A DNA stretch of 8,676 nucleotides from Acidimicrobiales bacterium (GCA_020439485.1 JAGQSP010000172.1:1-8676); one strand, 5' to 3'. Counted from the first letter of the stretch, positions 1-5,981 are shown. Numbers and translations are program-made. Notes: a model not told the origin generated them from the letters alone.

Positions 1-458
1 GCCAGGTCGATACCGAACGACAACATCTCGTCGGTGCGGTGCAGATCCTTGTAGAGCTCGGTGCCCTGATCCAGATAGTCGGGATCGAACAGCCCGTCGT
101 CGCCGATAGTCGTCAAACCACGCAGCACACGGAACAAGATGAAGAAGATCGGAATCTGCACCAGCATCGGCAGGCAGCCACCCAGCGGGTTGACCCCCTC
201 GGCCTGGTACAGCGCCATCATCTCGGTGTTGAGGGTCTGACGATCGTCCTTGTGTTTGGCCTGCAAGCGCTTGATCTCGGGCTGCAAGCGCTGCATCGCC
301 ATCATCGAGCGGGTGCTCTTCAAGGTCAGCGGCGTGAACGCCACCATGATGATCAAGGTGAATACCGCAATCGCCAGCGCATAGTTGTGCGTGAACGAGT
401 AGCAGGCAGCCAGCAGCGTGGCTATTCCCTTGAAGATGGGGTCGAAGATCACTCCCAT
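1..458 (-). CDS. yidC: YidC/Oxa1-family membrane protein insertase, N-terminal part (cut by window edge)
   Basis: This gene encodes the insertase that folds proteins into the cytoplasmic membrane, alone or with SecYEG. The ATG start at 458 lies 4 nt after the yidD stop; 152 codons are present and the frame is still open at the window edge. Residues about 5-45 form a hydrophobic hairpin or membrane segment (IFDPIFKGIATLL, then LAIAVFTLIIMVAFTPL). A basic amphipathic loop follows (TRSMMAMQRLQPEIKRLQ, 49-66), then the family hallmark GVNPLGGCLPMLVQIPIFF at 88-106. The large periplasmic P1 domain of proteobacterial YidC is absent, as in Gram-positive forms. The groove arginine expected five residues before the conserved Pro43 is Met38 here. 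A strong Shine-Dalgarno is not obvious, which suits translational coupling to yidD. The family call is secure; the C-terminal length is unknown. Confidence 0.95.
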   Translation of the reverse strand, partial: MGVIFDPIFKGIATLLAACYSFTHNYALAIAVFTLIIMVAFTPLTLKSTRSMMAMQRLQPEIKRLQAKHKDDRQTLNTEMMALYQAEGVNPLGGCLPMLVQIPIFFILFRVLRGLTTIGDDGLFDPDYLDQGTELYKDLHRTDEMLSFGIDL

Positions 459-462
459 CGGC

Positions 463-750
463 TCACACGGCCTTTCCCTCGGCGCCTACGCCGAGTTTCT
501 GTTGGGCTTCGGGGGGTTCGACAGAACCCCTCCTCGGGGGAACCGGATCCCAACCGGTCGGACCCCACGGGTGACACTTTCCGATGCGACGCAGCGCCAA
601 CCACGTACCCCGAAAGGCACCGTGCACCTCGATCGCCTCGACAGCAAAACTCGAGCAGGTCGGGTCGAAGCGACAAACCGGCGGACGCAGACGCGGCAGC
701 TTCTGATACGCACGTACCATCCACACCAGTCCGCGTCCGACGGGGCTCAC
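463..750 (-). CDS. yidD: membrane protein insertion efficiency factor YidD
   Basis: This is a 95-residue protein of the YidD (DUF37, haemolytic alpha-helical) family, a small peripheral membrane protein that helps YidC-dependent insertion. The family core is clear: a short amphipathic N-terminus ([12 protein letters not shown], 7-18), then [15 protein letters not shown] at 26-40, [20 protein letters not shown] at 43-62 and GWDPVP at 66-71. The conserved cysteines are C26, C32 and C59. Family members usually have Tyr where F28 stands. The GTG start at 750 leaves only 6 nt after the rnpA stop, and a methionine at residue 11 would cut into the conserved helix, so the GTG is preferred. The tail from about residue 72 is Pro/Glu/Gly-rich and not conserved. 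Its place between rnpA and yidC is the standard one. Confidence 0.93.
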   Translation of the reverse strand: MSPVGRGLVWMVRAYQKLPRLRPPVCRFDPTCSSFAVEAIEVHGAFRGTWLALRRIGKCHPWGPTGWDPVPPRRGSVEPPEAQQKLGVGAEGKAV

Positions 751-756
751 CGCGAT

Positions 757-1098
757 TCATCCACGACGAGCAGGCGTTGACAACGCGGCGAACGTCTGAT
801 CGACGTCTTCGAGCAACTCGGGGAAATCGGGCTCCTGAGACCCCGAAGAACGCCATCCGATGAGGTAGATACCAGGCGCAATAGCGGCAGAGCGCGCCGA
901 AAGCGCCGCCCGCAGACGGCGTCTGATTCGGTTGCGGGTGACGGCGTTTCCATTGCGACGACCGATGGCAAATGCGACACGCGGGGCGCGAAGCGACTCG
1001 TCGACGACGCCACGGACCCAGATGTAGCGGCCACTTCGGCGACGTCCCTCGTCATCGACACGACGAAAGTCGCTTCGATGCCGACACCGCTCGATCAA
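757..1098 (-). CDS. rnpA: ribonuclease P protein component RnpA
   Basis: RnpA is the small basic protein that binds the RNase P RNA and helps it trim the 5' leader of precursor tRNAs. From the TTG at 1098 it has 113 residues, normal for the family. It begins [14 protein letters not shown], and the RNA-binding signature lies at 47-63 ([17 protein letters not shown], the family RNR motif). The TTG overlaps the rpmH stop as TTGA, so translation is probably coupled to rpmH; no strong Shine-Dalgarno precedes it. No ATG or GTG occurs in frame nearby. The frame also stays open upstream across all of rpmH to a TTG at 1251, which would give 164 residues; that longer form has no visible ribosome site of its own. 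The gene identity is firm and the start is moderately sure. Confidence 0.9.
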   Translation of the reverse strand: MIERCRHRSDFRRVDDEGRRRSGRYIWVRGVVDESLRAPRVAFAIGRRNGNAVTRNRIRRRLRAALSARSAAIAPGIYLIGWRSSGSQEPDFPELLEDVDQTFAALSTPARRG

Positions 1099-1229
1099 GC
1101 GCTCAGACGCTTGCGTCCCTTGCGCCGGCGGGCCTGGATGACGGCGCGACCGGCGCGATCCGACATCCGGTGACGAAAGCCGTGCCGGCGAGCACGCCGA
1201 CGATTGTTGGGCTGGAACGTACGCTTCAC
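1095..1229 (-). CDS. rpmH: 50S ribosomal protein L34
   Basis: L34 is a small, very basic protein of the large ribosomal subunit. The 44-residue product reads [20 protein letters not shown] from residue 2 and ends GRKRLSA, a near-perfect family match of standard length. The start is a GTG at 1229, preceded by a strong GGAGG (plus-strand CCTCC, 1236-1240) at 6 nt spacing. It is the first gene of the leftward operon, and its stop overlaps the rnpA TTG. Position 1-44 has no insertions or missing parts. It is usually the most strongly expressed gene of this operon, which suits the good ribosome site here. Confidence 0.97.
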   Translation of the reverse strand: MKRTFQPNNRRRARRHGFRHRMSDRAGRAVIQARRRKGRKRLSA

Positions 1230-1331
1230 GGAGAACCTCCAGGGCAGCCAAGGGGTGTTGGGCCGCCCAACGTGGGCACGGTCGGCGGAAAGGGCGCGAC
1301 CGCGTTGTCGGCTCTCGACCGACGGCGCATC

Positions 1332-1360
1332 AGGGTAGAGCCCCAAACACGATTCGGCAA
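1332..1360 (-). promoter_or_regulatory. possible rpmH operon promoter
   Basis: Read on the minus strand, TTGCCG (plus 1355-1360) and TACCCT (plus 1332-1337) are separated by exactly 17 nt. They stand about 105 nt upstream of the rpmH start, where the operon promoter should be. The -35 matches 4 of 6 consensus bases and the -10 only 3 of 6, so this is a weak sequence-only call. The -35 overlaps one copy of the CCGAATCG motif described separately. Confidence 0.3.
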
Positions 1361-1528
1361 TGCCAGCGTCACAACGCTTTGAATCCACACTCGCCTGGTT
1401 TCCAGCGGCTCGGCCAACACCTTGCGTTCAACCCACGCGCTGGTGATAGGTTGCCCGGTCTGGACAAGTCCGAATCGCCGCTCTGACGCCGCCAAAGCAC
1501 ACCACGGTGGGTCACCACCTCCGAATCG
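1350..1528. repeat. three copies of CCGAATCG in the rpmH/dnaA spacer
   Basis: The 8-mer CCGAATCG occurs at 1470-1477 (+), 1521-1528 (+) and 1350-1357 (-). The two plus-strand copies share 9 bases (TCCGAATCG) and lie 51 bp apart. The copy at 1521 extends to CCGA-A-TCGG, a perfect inverted repeat around one base, the shape of a dimeric regulator site. The minus-strand copy overlaps the candidate rpmH -35. Function is unknown; a shared regulator of the two divergent operons is only a guess. Confidence 0.45.
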
Positions 1529-1582
1529 GACCGCCGAGTTCACGACGTCATCGAGCACCGGACCCACAAATTGGCCATACTC

Positions 1583-1613
1583 TTCCCACAGAGTTATCCA
1601 CAACTGTGGAAAC
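1583..1613 (+). promoter_or_regulatory. DnaA box inside an inverted repeat, upstream of dnaA
   Basis: A perfect consensus DnaA box TTATCCACA lies at 1594-1602. It is framed by 9-bp arms TTCCCACAG (1583-1591) and CTGTGGAAA (1604-1612) that are inverted copies with one mismatch. The right arm also makes a reverse-oriented partial box (1605-1613, 7 of 9). It ends 31 nt before the dnaA start. DnaA binding here would fit autoregulation of dnaA, a second origin subregion, or both. Confidence 0.8.
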
Positions 1614-1644
1614 CGGGCCGTCGGAGGGTCGAGGGAACAACCGA

Positions 1645-3054
1645 ATGAACACGCCCTCCCCCATCGATGACGAGCTCTGGTTCCGTGTGTCGGCCGCCCT
1701 TCGTTCACAGGTCTCCGAGGCGGTATGGCACTCGACCTTCGCCGAGGTCAAACCTCTGGGCTCCGAAGCCGGCGAGCTCTTGCTGGCAGTCACCAGCTCT
1801 TTGACCCGAGAGCGCATCGAGGATCGCTATCGCTCGATGGTCGAGGCCGCCGTTCGAGACGCAGGCAGCACCTCATCGGTTCGAATCGTCGTCGACGAAC
1901 CCGACGCGAAGATTCCGTTCGCTCACGACATGGTCGATACCGAGACGCTGCTGGAAGAACAGGTTCATCGCGACCACAAGAACGCCATACGTCGTCCCAC
2001 ACCCGAACCCCAGCCTGCACCCGGTCACGGAGACAGCCTCAGCGAGCGCTACACCTTCGAGACCTTCGTAACCGGAACCTCCAATCGTTTCGCCCACGCC
2101 GCCGCGCTCGCGGTCGCCGAGACACCGGGCCGCAGCTACAACCCTCTGTTCATCCATGGCGGAGCCGGGCTGGGCAAAACCCACCTTCTTCAGGCGATCG
2201 TTCACTACATCCGACGCAACTATCCCGGCCACCGCGTCAGGTACGTCTCGACCGAGTCGTTCATGAACGAGTTCATCGAGGCCATCCGCACGACGGGCCA
2301 AGCCGCCTTCAAGCGTCGCTACCGAGACGTCGACGTGCTGCTCGTCGACGACATCCAGTTCATGGAGGGTAAGGAAGGGTTGCAGGAAGAGTTCTTCCAC
2401 ACCTTCAACAGCCTGCACGGCGCAGGTCGCCAAGTCGTGCTCTCGTCCGACCGGCCTCCCCGGTCTATCGCCACGCTGGAAGACCGTCTTCGCAGCCGCT
2501 TCGAGTGGGGCCTCATCACCGATATTCAGCCCCCCGACCTAGAGACCCGCCTGGCCATCCTTCGCAAGAAGACCGAGGCCGAAGGCAGTCGGGTGCCCGA
2601 CGACGTTCTCGAGTTCATCGCCACCAACATCAAGAACAACATCCGCGAGCTCGAGGGGGCGCTGATCCGCGTCGCCGCGTTCGCATCGTTGACCCACGAA
2701 CCACTCGACATCGAGCTGGCGACCAAGGTTCTGGCCGACATCGTCACCGACGGCGAGTCACGTCCCATCACCATCGATCGCATCATCGACGCGACCGTCA
2801 TCATGTTCGGGTTCAACCGCGAAGAATTGTTGGGCAAGCGACGCCATCGGGCGCTGGTGACCGCCCGCCAGATCTGTATGTACGTCTGTCGAGAGCTCAC
2901 CGACCTCAGCTATCCGTCGATAGCTCGTGAGTTCGGCAACCGTGACCACACCACCGTGATCCACGCCGTCGACAAGATCTCCAAACAGATGGCCGAGCGT
3001 CGCCAGATCTACGACCAGGTCACCGCACTCATCCAGGACATCAAGGCGGCATGA
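1645..3054 (+). CDS. dnaA: chromosomal replication initiator protein DnaA
   Basis: DnaA binds origin boxes, forms an ATP-dependent filament and melts the DNA to start replication. The product has 469 residues. Domain I (about 1-85) begins with DELWFRVSAALRSQV. A short linker (about 90-130) is much shorter than in Streptomyces. The AAA+ domain carries Walker A GGAGLGKTH at 172-180, Walker B VLLVDDIQF at 231-239, the arginine-finger region LEDRLRSRFEWGL at 278-290 and the sensor-2 segment NIRELEGAL at 332-340. Domain IV has the box-binding signature GNRDHTTVIHAVDKI at 431-445. The ATG at 1645 has GAGGG 9 nt upstream and gives the usual domain I start; the frame is open further upstream to 1507, but that part would translate the DnaA box region. 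All key residues are intact. Confidence 0.97.
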   Translation: MNTPSPIDDELWFRVSAALRSQVSEAVWHSTFAEVKPLGSEAGELLLAVTSSLTRERIEDRYRSMVEAAVRDAGSTSSVRIVVDEPDAKIPFAHDMVDTETLLEEQVHRDHKNAIRRPTPEPQPAPGHGDSLSERYTFETFVTGTSNRFAHAAALAVAETPGRSYNPLFIHGGAGLGKTHLLQAIVHYIRRNYPGHRVRYVSTESFMNEFIEAIRTTGQAAFKRRYRDVDVLLVDDIQFMEGKEGLQEEFFHTFNSLHGAGRQVVLSSDRPPRSIATLEDRLRSRFEWGLITDIQPPDLETRLAILRKKTEAEGSRVPDDVLEFIATNIKNNIRELEGALIRVAAFASLTHEPLDIELATKVLADIVTDGESRPITIDRIIDATVIMFGFNREELLGKRRHRALVTARQICMYVCRELTDLSYPSIAREFGNRDHTTVIHAVDKISKQMAERRQIYDQVTALIQDIKAA

Positions 3055-3105
3055 CCGCTACGACCACGAACCGTGCCGCGGTTTTTACACAGCGCGCGAA
3101 CAACC

Positions 3106-3114
3106 TGTGGAAAA
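3106..3114 (-). promoter_or_regulatory. DnaA box (8 of 9)
   Basis: TGTGGAAAA on the plus strand reads TTTTCCACA on the minus strand, one base from the consensus TTATCCACA. It is the first good box after dnaA and faces away from the paired boxes near dnaN. Confidence 0.7.
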
Positions 3115-3219
3115 CACCCAGCACTCCTTCCGGATTGTCCTGTGGACACAAGCCATCAATCCACAGGCAAACCACGAGGGGCGTGTCAAACGTCCCACGG
3201 GTGTGGAAGGCTGGGGAAA

Positions 3220-3250
3220 CAGGTCGGACAGCGAAACAGCCTCCGACCTG
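3220..3250. repeat. perfect 9-bp inverted repeat inside oriC
   Basis: CAGGTCGGA (3220-3228) and TCCGACCTG (3242-3250) are exact inverted copies with a 13-nt spacer. It is not a DnaA box. It sits between the central boxes and the dnaN-proximal pair. It could be a site for an origin-binding protein, or a hairpin in the dnaN leader RNA; no T-run follows, so a terminator is unlikely. Confidence 0.6.
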
Positions 3251-3263
3251 GGAAGACGACTGC

Positions 3264-3279
3264 TTGTCCACAATCCACA
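3264..3279 (+). promoter_or_regulatory. paired, overlapping DnaA boxes next to the proposed unwinding site
   Basis: TTGTCCACA (3264-3272, the form favoured in high-GC Actinobacteria) runs into CAATCCACA (3271-3279, 7 of 9). The two same-strand boxes share two bases, so their centres are 7 bp apart. They stop 3 nt before the CTA-type tract, the right position and orientation for DnaA to be loaded onto it. Confidence 0.7.
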
Positions 3280-3282
3280 CGC

Positions 3283-3297
3283 CTACTACCCCTACTG
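3283..3297 (+). other. candidate DnaA-trio tract (basal unwinding element)
   Basis: The plus strand reads CTA-CTA-CCC-CTA-CTG. Its complement is therefore 3'-GAT-GAT-GGG-GAT-GAC-5', and 3'-GAT repeats are the DnaA-trio element reported first in Bacillus subtilis. Three of five triplets are perfect. It directly follows the paired DnaA boxes, separated by CGC, and precedes the lower-GC stretch leading into dnaN, which is the reported order of parts. The call rests on sequence and layout only. Confidence 0.5.
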
Positions 3298-3327
3298 CCT
3301 GATTCAATCTCCAAACGAGGACTTGTT

Positions 3328-4437
3328 GTGAAATTCCGATGCGAACGAGACCTGCTGGTCGACGCCCTGTCGACCGCTGGACGTGCGGTCACCGGTCGCG
3401 GTGGCGCGCTACCCGTTCTTTCCGGTGTTCGGATCAACGCATCCGACGACCGCATCGAGGTGACGGGTAGCGACCTCGATCTGACCATCCGCTCATCGGT
3501 AACGGTCAATGTCTCAGAAGCGGGCACGGCCGTGCTTCCGTCTCGGCTGCTCAACGACATCGTTCGATCGCTCGATCACGGAGCTGTCGACGTCGAGATC
3601 GAGGGAGACGAGGCACGCATCTCGTCCGGTCGCAGCCAGTTCTCGGTCCGAACCCTTCCCGTGGACGACTTTCCTCATCTCGACGAGCCATCCGGTAATC
3701 AGGTCAGCGTTGCGGCCGATCAGCTTGCGTCGGGTCTCAAGCAGGTGGTTCTGGCAGCCAGTTCCGATGACGCCAGGCCCATCCTGACCGGTGTGTTGAT
3801 GACAGCCGAGGAGGGAGGCCTGCGCCTGGTCGCCACCGACTCGTACCGTCTGGCGGTTCGTGACCTGCCCGACGCGACGGTGTTGGGTGAGGGTCAAAAG
3901 GTGTTGGTGCCGTCGCGCGCTCTCGGCGAACTCGTGCGCGTTCTCGGCCACGCCAAGGAGGTCAACGTGCGACTCGGAGAACGCGACGTGACCTTCTACG
4001 TTGAACCCGAAGATGGCGTCAGCATCGAGCTGACCACCCGTCTGATCGAGGGAGAGTTCCCCAACTACAGGCAGTTGATTCCAGCCTCGTACCCAAACGA
4101 GCTGCGCGTCGGCCGCGAACAACTGCTCGATGCCGTCAGGCGGGTGAAGCTGATGGCTCGCGAGGCCACTCCCCTGCGGCTCACCCAGCGAGACGGTTCT
4201 CTCGAGCTCATGGCTGTCACCCAAGACGTCGGCCAGGCCCACGAAGAGGTCGATGCCACCTACAACGGCACAGAGCTGACCGTTGCATTCAACCCCGATT
4301 TCCTCATCGCTGGTGTAGAGGCGGCCACCGGAGACGAGGTCGTGTTGCAGACTCTCGACGCCTTGAAGCCTGCTGTGCTGCGTTCCACCGAGGGAGCCGA
4401 CTACCTGTACCTGCTGATGCCTGTGCGGGTGTCCTGA
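3328..4437 (+). CDS. dnaN: DNA polymerase III beta subunit (sliding clamp)
   Basis: DnaN is the ring-shaped dimer that tethers the replicative polymerase and many repair proteins to DNA. The product has 369 residues, the normal clamp size, with three similar domains of about 120 residues each. Recognisable family segments are LPVLSGVRI (28-36), RPILTGVLM (150-158), LVATDSYRLAVRDLP (167-181), EGEFPNYRQLIP (241-252) and the C-terminal YLYLLMPVRVS (359-369). The LATDxxRLA-like segment and the MPVR end line the client-peptide pocket. The GTG start at 3328 has GAGGA (3317-3321) at 6 nt spacing and yields the expected MKFRCERDLLVDAL beginning. The frame is open upstream to 3073, but that part crosses the origin boxes and is not protein-like. 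Confidence 0.97.
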   Translation: MKFRCERDLLVDALSTAGRAVTGRGGALPVLSGVRINASDDRIEVTGSDLDLTIRSSVTVNVSEAGTAVLPSRLLNDIVRSLDHGAVDVEIEGDEARISSGRSQFSVRTLPVDDFPHLDEPSGNQVSVAADQLASGLKQVVLAASSDDARPILTGVLMTAEEGGLRLVATDSYRLAVRDLPDATVLGEGQKVLVPSRALGELVRVLGHAKEVNVRLGERDVTFYVEPEDGVSIELTTRLIEGEFPNYRQLIPASYPNELRVGREQLLDAVRRVKLMAREATPLRLTQRDGSLELMAVTQDVGQAHEEVDATYNGTELTVAFNPDFLIAGVEAATGDEVVLQTLDALKPAVLRSTEGADYLYLLMPVRVS

Positions 4438-4448
4438 ATCGGCCTGAC

Positions 4449-5573
4449 ATGCATGAGGAAGAGCGCGCCGACGAGGTCGTGCTGCGCGAGATCAGTCTCG
4501 ACAACTTCCGCAATCACCGCTCGACCAGGGTCACGTTCTCTCCAGGACTCACCGTCATCACAGGCGACAACGGTCAGGGAAAGACCAATCTGCTGGAAGC
4601 CATCGGATGGATGGCCACACAGTCGAGCTTTCGTGGTGCCAGCACCGACACCCTCGTGGCGGTCGGAGCCGAGTCTGCCGTCATACGAATGACCGTCGAG
4701 GTCGGCCGGCGCGAACGGTTGATCGAAGCTGAGCTGAGCCGCCGCGGACGCAATCGGATACAGGTCAACAAGCAGCCCTTGCGCAGGGCCCGCGACATGT
4801 TCGGCACCATGAGGGTTGTTGTCTTCTCGCCCGACGACCTGGAAATCGTCAAAGCGGGTCCGTCCGAGCGGCGACGATTCCTCGACGAGTGTTTGGCGTC
4901 GACCCATCTGCGCGCAATGTCTGACCGCGCCGACCTCGACCGCATTCTCAAACAACGAAACACCGTGTTGAAGCAGGCCGGTCCCAGAGGAGGGCCAGAC
5001 GTCGATGCCACCCTCGATGTCTGGGACACGAAGCTCGCCGAAACGGGAGAACGTGTCGCAACAGCCCGCGAACGCCTGGTCGAGATGCTGAACCCGTTGG
5101 TCGATGAGGTCTATCGAACGCTGGGGGGCTCGGGGTCGCGCGTCGAGATGTGTTATCAGCGGTCGTGGAGTGACGACCTGGCCGCAGCTCTGGCAGCTGC
5201 GCGAACCGACGACCTCAAGCGCAAGGTCACCACGGTCGGCCCTCACCGAGACGAACTCGAGATCTGGCTCGACGGGTTGTTGTCGCGGACCCACTCGTCG
5301 CAAGGCGAGCAACGAACCATCGCATTGGCCCTGCGGTTGGCATCACAACGGGTGATAGCGACCGCCGTCGGAACCGAGCCGATCGTGTTGCTCGACGATG
5401 TCTTTTCCGAGCTCGACGACCGGCGGACGAAGGCACTGATGAACCAACTGCCGGCTACGCAGACGATCCTGACCACGGCCACGGGAAGTGTTCCGTCGGG
5501 TGTGGCGGCCGCCCGGTCTTATTCGATCTCCGATGGGGTGGTGACCCTGCTCGCACCGGACCCGTCCACATGA
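4449..5573 (+). CDS. recF: DNA replication and repair protein RecF
   Basis: RecF is an SMC-like ATPase that, with RecO and RecR, helps load RecA at single-strand gaps and protects stalled forks. The 374-residue product has Walker A GDNGQGKTNLLEAI at 39-52, the RecF motif TVGPHRDEL at 262-270, the ABC-type signature SSQGEQRTIALALRLA at 283-298 and Walker B IVLLDDVFSELD at 312-323. Length and motif order are normal. The ATG at 4449 lies 11 nt after the dnaN stop without a clear Shine-Dalgarno. A GTG at 4479 would give MLREISLDNFRNH, close to the common RecF N-terminus, so the first ten residues are uncertain. The 3' end overlaps dciA by four bases. Confidence 0.95.
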   Translation: MHEEERADEVVLREISLDNFRNHRSTRVTFSPGLTVITGDNGQGKTNLLEAIGWMATQSSFRGASTDTLVAVGAESAVIRMTVEVGRRERLIEAELSRRGRNRIQVNKQPLRRARDMFGTMRVVVFSPDDLEIVKAGPSERRRFLDECLASTHLRAMSDRADLDRILKQRNTVLKQAGPRGGPDVDATLDVWDTKLAETGERVATARERLVEMLNPLVDEVYRTLGGSGSRVEMCYQRSWSDDLAAALAAARTDDLKRKVTTVGPHRDELEIWLDGLLSRTHSSQGEQRTIALALRLASQRVIATAVGTEPIVLLDDVFSELDDRRTKALMNQLPATQTILTTATGSVPSGVAAARSYSISDGVVTLLAPDPST

Positions 5574-5872
5574 GCGAGCCGCGGCCGCTGGGCTCTGCCC
5601 TAGACCGTCTGCTCGGTGGCCTCGGGCCCACCACCTCGAGTTTGGTAGACCTTCACGACCGCTGGCAGGAAATCGTCGGGGAGGCGGTTGCCAAACACTC
5701 CCACCCCGTCAGGTTCGTGGACGGACATCTGGTCGTCGAAGTCGACGATCCGCGTTGGGCCACCCAGATGAGATTCCTCGAATCGACTATCGTCTCCTCG
5801 GCCTCACAGACGCTCGGGGTTGGCATCCAAAAAGTCGAAGTGCGGGTGTCGAAACGCCAGTCGGGGCGCTGA
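5570..5872 (+). CDS. dciA: DciA-type (DUF721) replication protein, minimal form
   Basis: DciA is the DUF721 protein that in most bacteria lacking DnaC/DnaI takes part in bringing the DnaB helicase to the origin; the Mycobacterium homologue sits at the same place after recF. This 100-residue product is almost all domain: DLHDRWQEIVGEAVAKHSHP at 27-46, then a strand pair around GHLVVEVDDPRWATQMRFLE (52-71), and a last strand KVEVRV (88-93). Actinobacterial homologues are often longer, with an N-terminal extension; here there is essentially none. The start ATG overlaps the recF stop as ATGA, which argues for coupled translation. The family call is strong; the function is by homology only. Confidence 0.88.
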   Translation: MSEPRPLGSALDRLLGGLGPTTSSLVDLHDRWQEIVGEAVAKHSHPVRFVDGHLVVEVDDPRWATQMRFLESTIVSSASQTLGVGIQKVEVRVSKRQSGR

Positions 5873-5879
5873 AAGCCCC
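5863..5879 (+). other. small stem-loop spanning the dciA stop
   Basis: GGGGC (5863-5867) and GCCCC (5875-5879) can pair around a 7-nt loop that contains the dciA TGA. It could slow or partly end transcription before gyrB, but there is no T-run after it, so a true intrinsic terminator is doubtful. Confidence 0.3.
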
Positions 5880-5919
5880 TCTGAGTGCATACAACGTCGA
5901 CCAATACCCCCCTCCACAC

Positions 5920-5928
5920 TGATACAAT
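5920..5928 (+). promoter_or_regulatory. probable gyrB promoter, extended -10
   Basis: TG-A-TACAAT is an extended -10 element with 5 of 6 bases matching TATAAT. It stands in the dciA-gyrB spacer at the most AT-rich spot there. No good -35 lies at the normal distance, which extended -10 promoters can tolerate. A start of transcription about 7 nt downstream would give a leader of roughly 135 nt to the gyrB GTG. Confidence 0.45.
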
Positions 5929-5940
5929 CAAACGGTCTTA

Positions 5941-5955
5941 CAGGCTCTGAGCCTG
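5941..5955 (+). repeat. hairpin at the 5' end of the gyrB leader
   Basis: CAGGCT (5941-5946) and AGCCTG (5950-5955) form a perfect 6-bp stem with a CTG loop. It would lie at the very start of the predicted gyrB transcript. Such a stem may stabilise the mRNA or be a protein site; no riboswitch family is recognisable in the rest of the leader (5956-6071). Confidence 0.35.
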
Positions 5956-5981
5956 GCGGCACCGAACCAGCGCAGAGCTGA

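Larger units (their letters stand above)
1230..1644. other. divergent rpmH/dnaA intergenic region
   Basis: This 415-nt spacer separates the leftward rpmH operon from dnaA. Toward rpmH it holds the GGAGG ribosome site and a weak promoter candidate. Toward dnaA it holds a perfect DnaA box within an inverted repeat and a GAGGG ribosome site (1631-1635). Weaker DnaA-box-like 9-mers occur at 1381-1389 (GAATCCACA, 7 of 9) and, on the minus strand, at 1459-1467 (TTGTCCAGA, 7 of 9). A short GGTGG-GTCA-CCACC hairpin is at 1506-1519. I could not find a convincing dnaA promoter, although one must lie here. Short open frames inside it look like chance in GC-rich DNA. Confidence 0.8.
3055..3327. other. 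oriC: chromosomal replication origin (oriC), dnaA-dnaN spacer
   Basis: This 273-nt gene-free spacer holds a dense cluster of DnaA-box-like 9-mers. The best are TTTTCCACA (minus, 3106-3114) and TTGTCCACA (plus, 3264-3272), each one base off TTATCCACA. Weaker copies, 7 of 9, are at 3083-3091 (+), 3141-3149 (-), 3157-3165 (+) and 3271-3279 (+). It also holds inverted repeats CCTGTGGA/TCCACAGG (3139-3146, 3160-3167) and TGTCC-TGT-GGACA (3136-3148), a perfect 9-bp inverted repeat (3220-3250) and a CTA-type tract (3283-3297). The location matches the mapped origins of Streptomyces and Mycobacterium. It has no long AT-only stretch; the lowest GC part runs from about 3298 into the dnaN start. Confidence 0.88.

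Noticed and set aside
39..863. 274-codon plus-strand open frame over yidC, yidD and rnpA
   Set aside because: It has low-complexity Arg/His/Gln-rich composition, no family resemblance, and covers three well-recognised genes on the other strand.
1507..1644. 46-codon in-frame extension of dnaA upstream of its ATG
   Set aside because: It would translate the DnaA box region, is not DnaA-like, and the ATG at 1645 has a good GAGGG ribosome site and the expected domain I start.
3073..3327. 85-codon in-frame extension of dnaN across the origin
   Set aside because: The sequence is origin DNA with many DnaA boxes; the GTG at 3328 has GAGGA at 6 nt and gives the standard clamp N-terminus and length.
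5863..5879. intrinsic terminator after dciA
   Set aside because: The stem is only 5 bp and no T-run follows; kept as a plain stem-loop.
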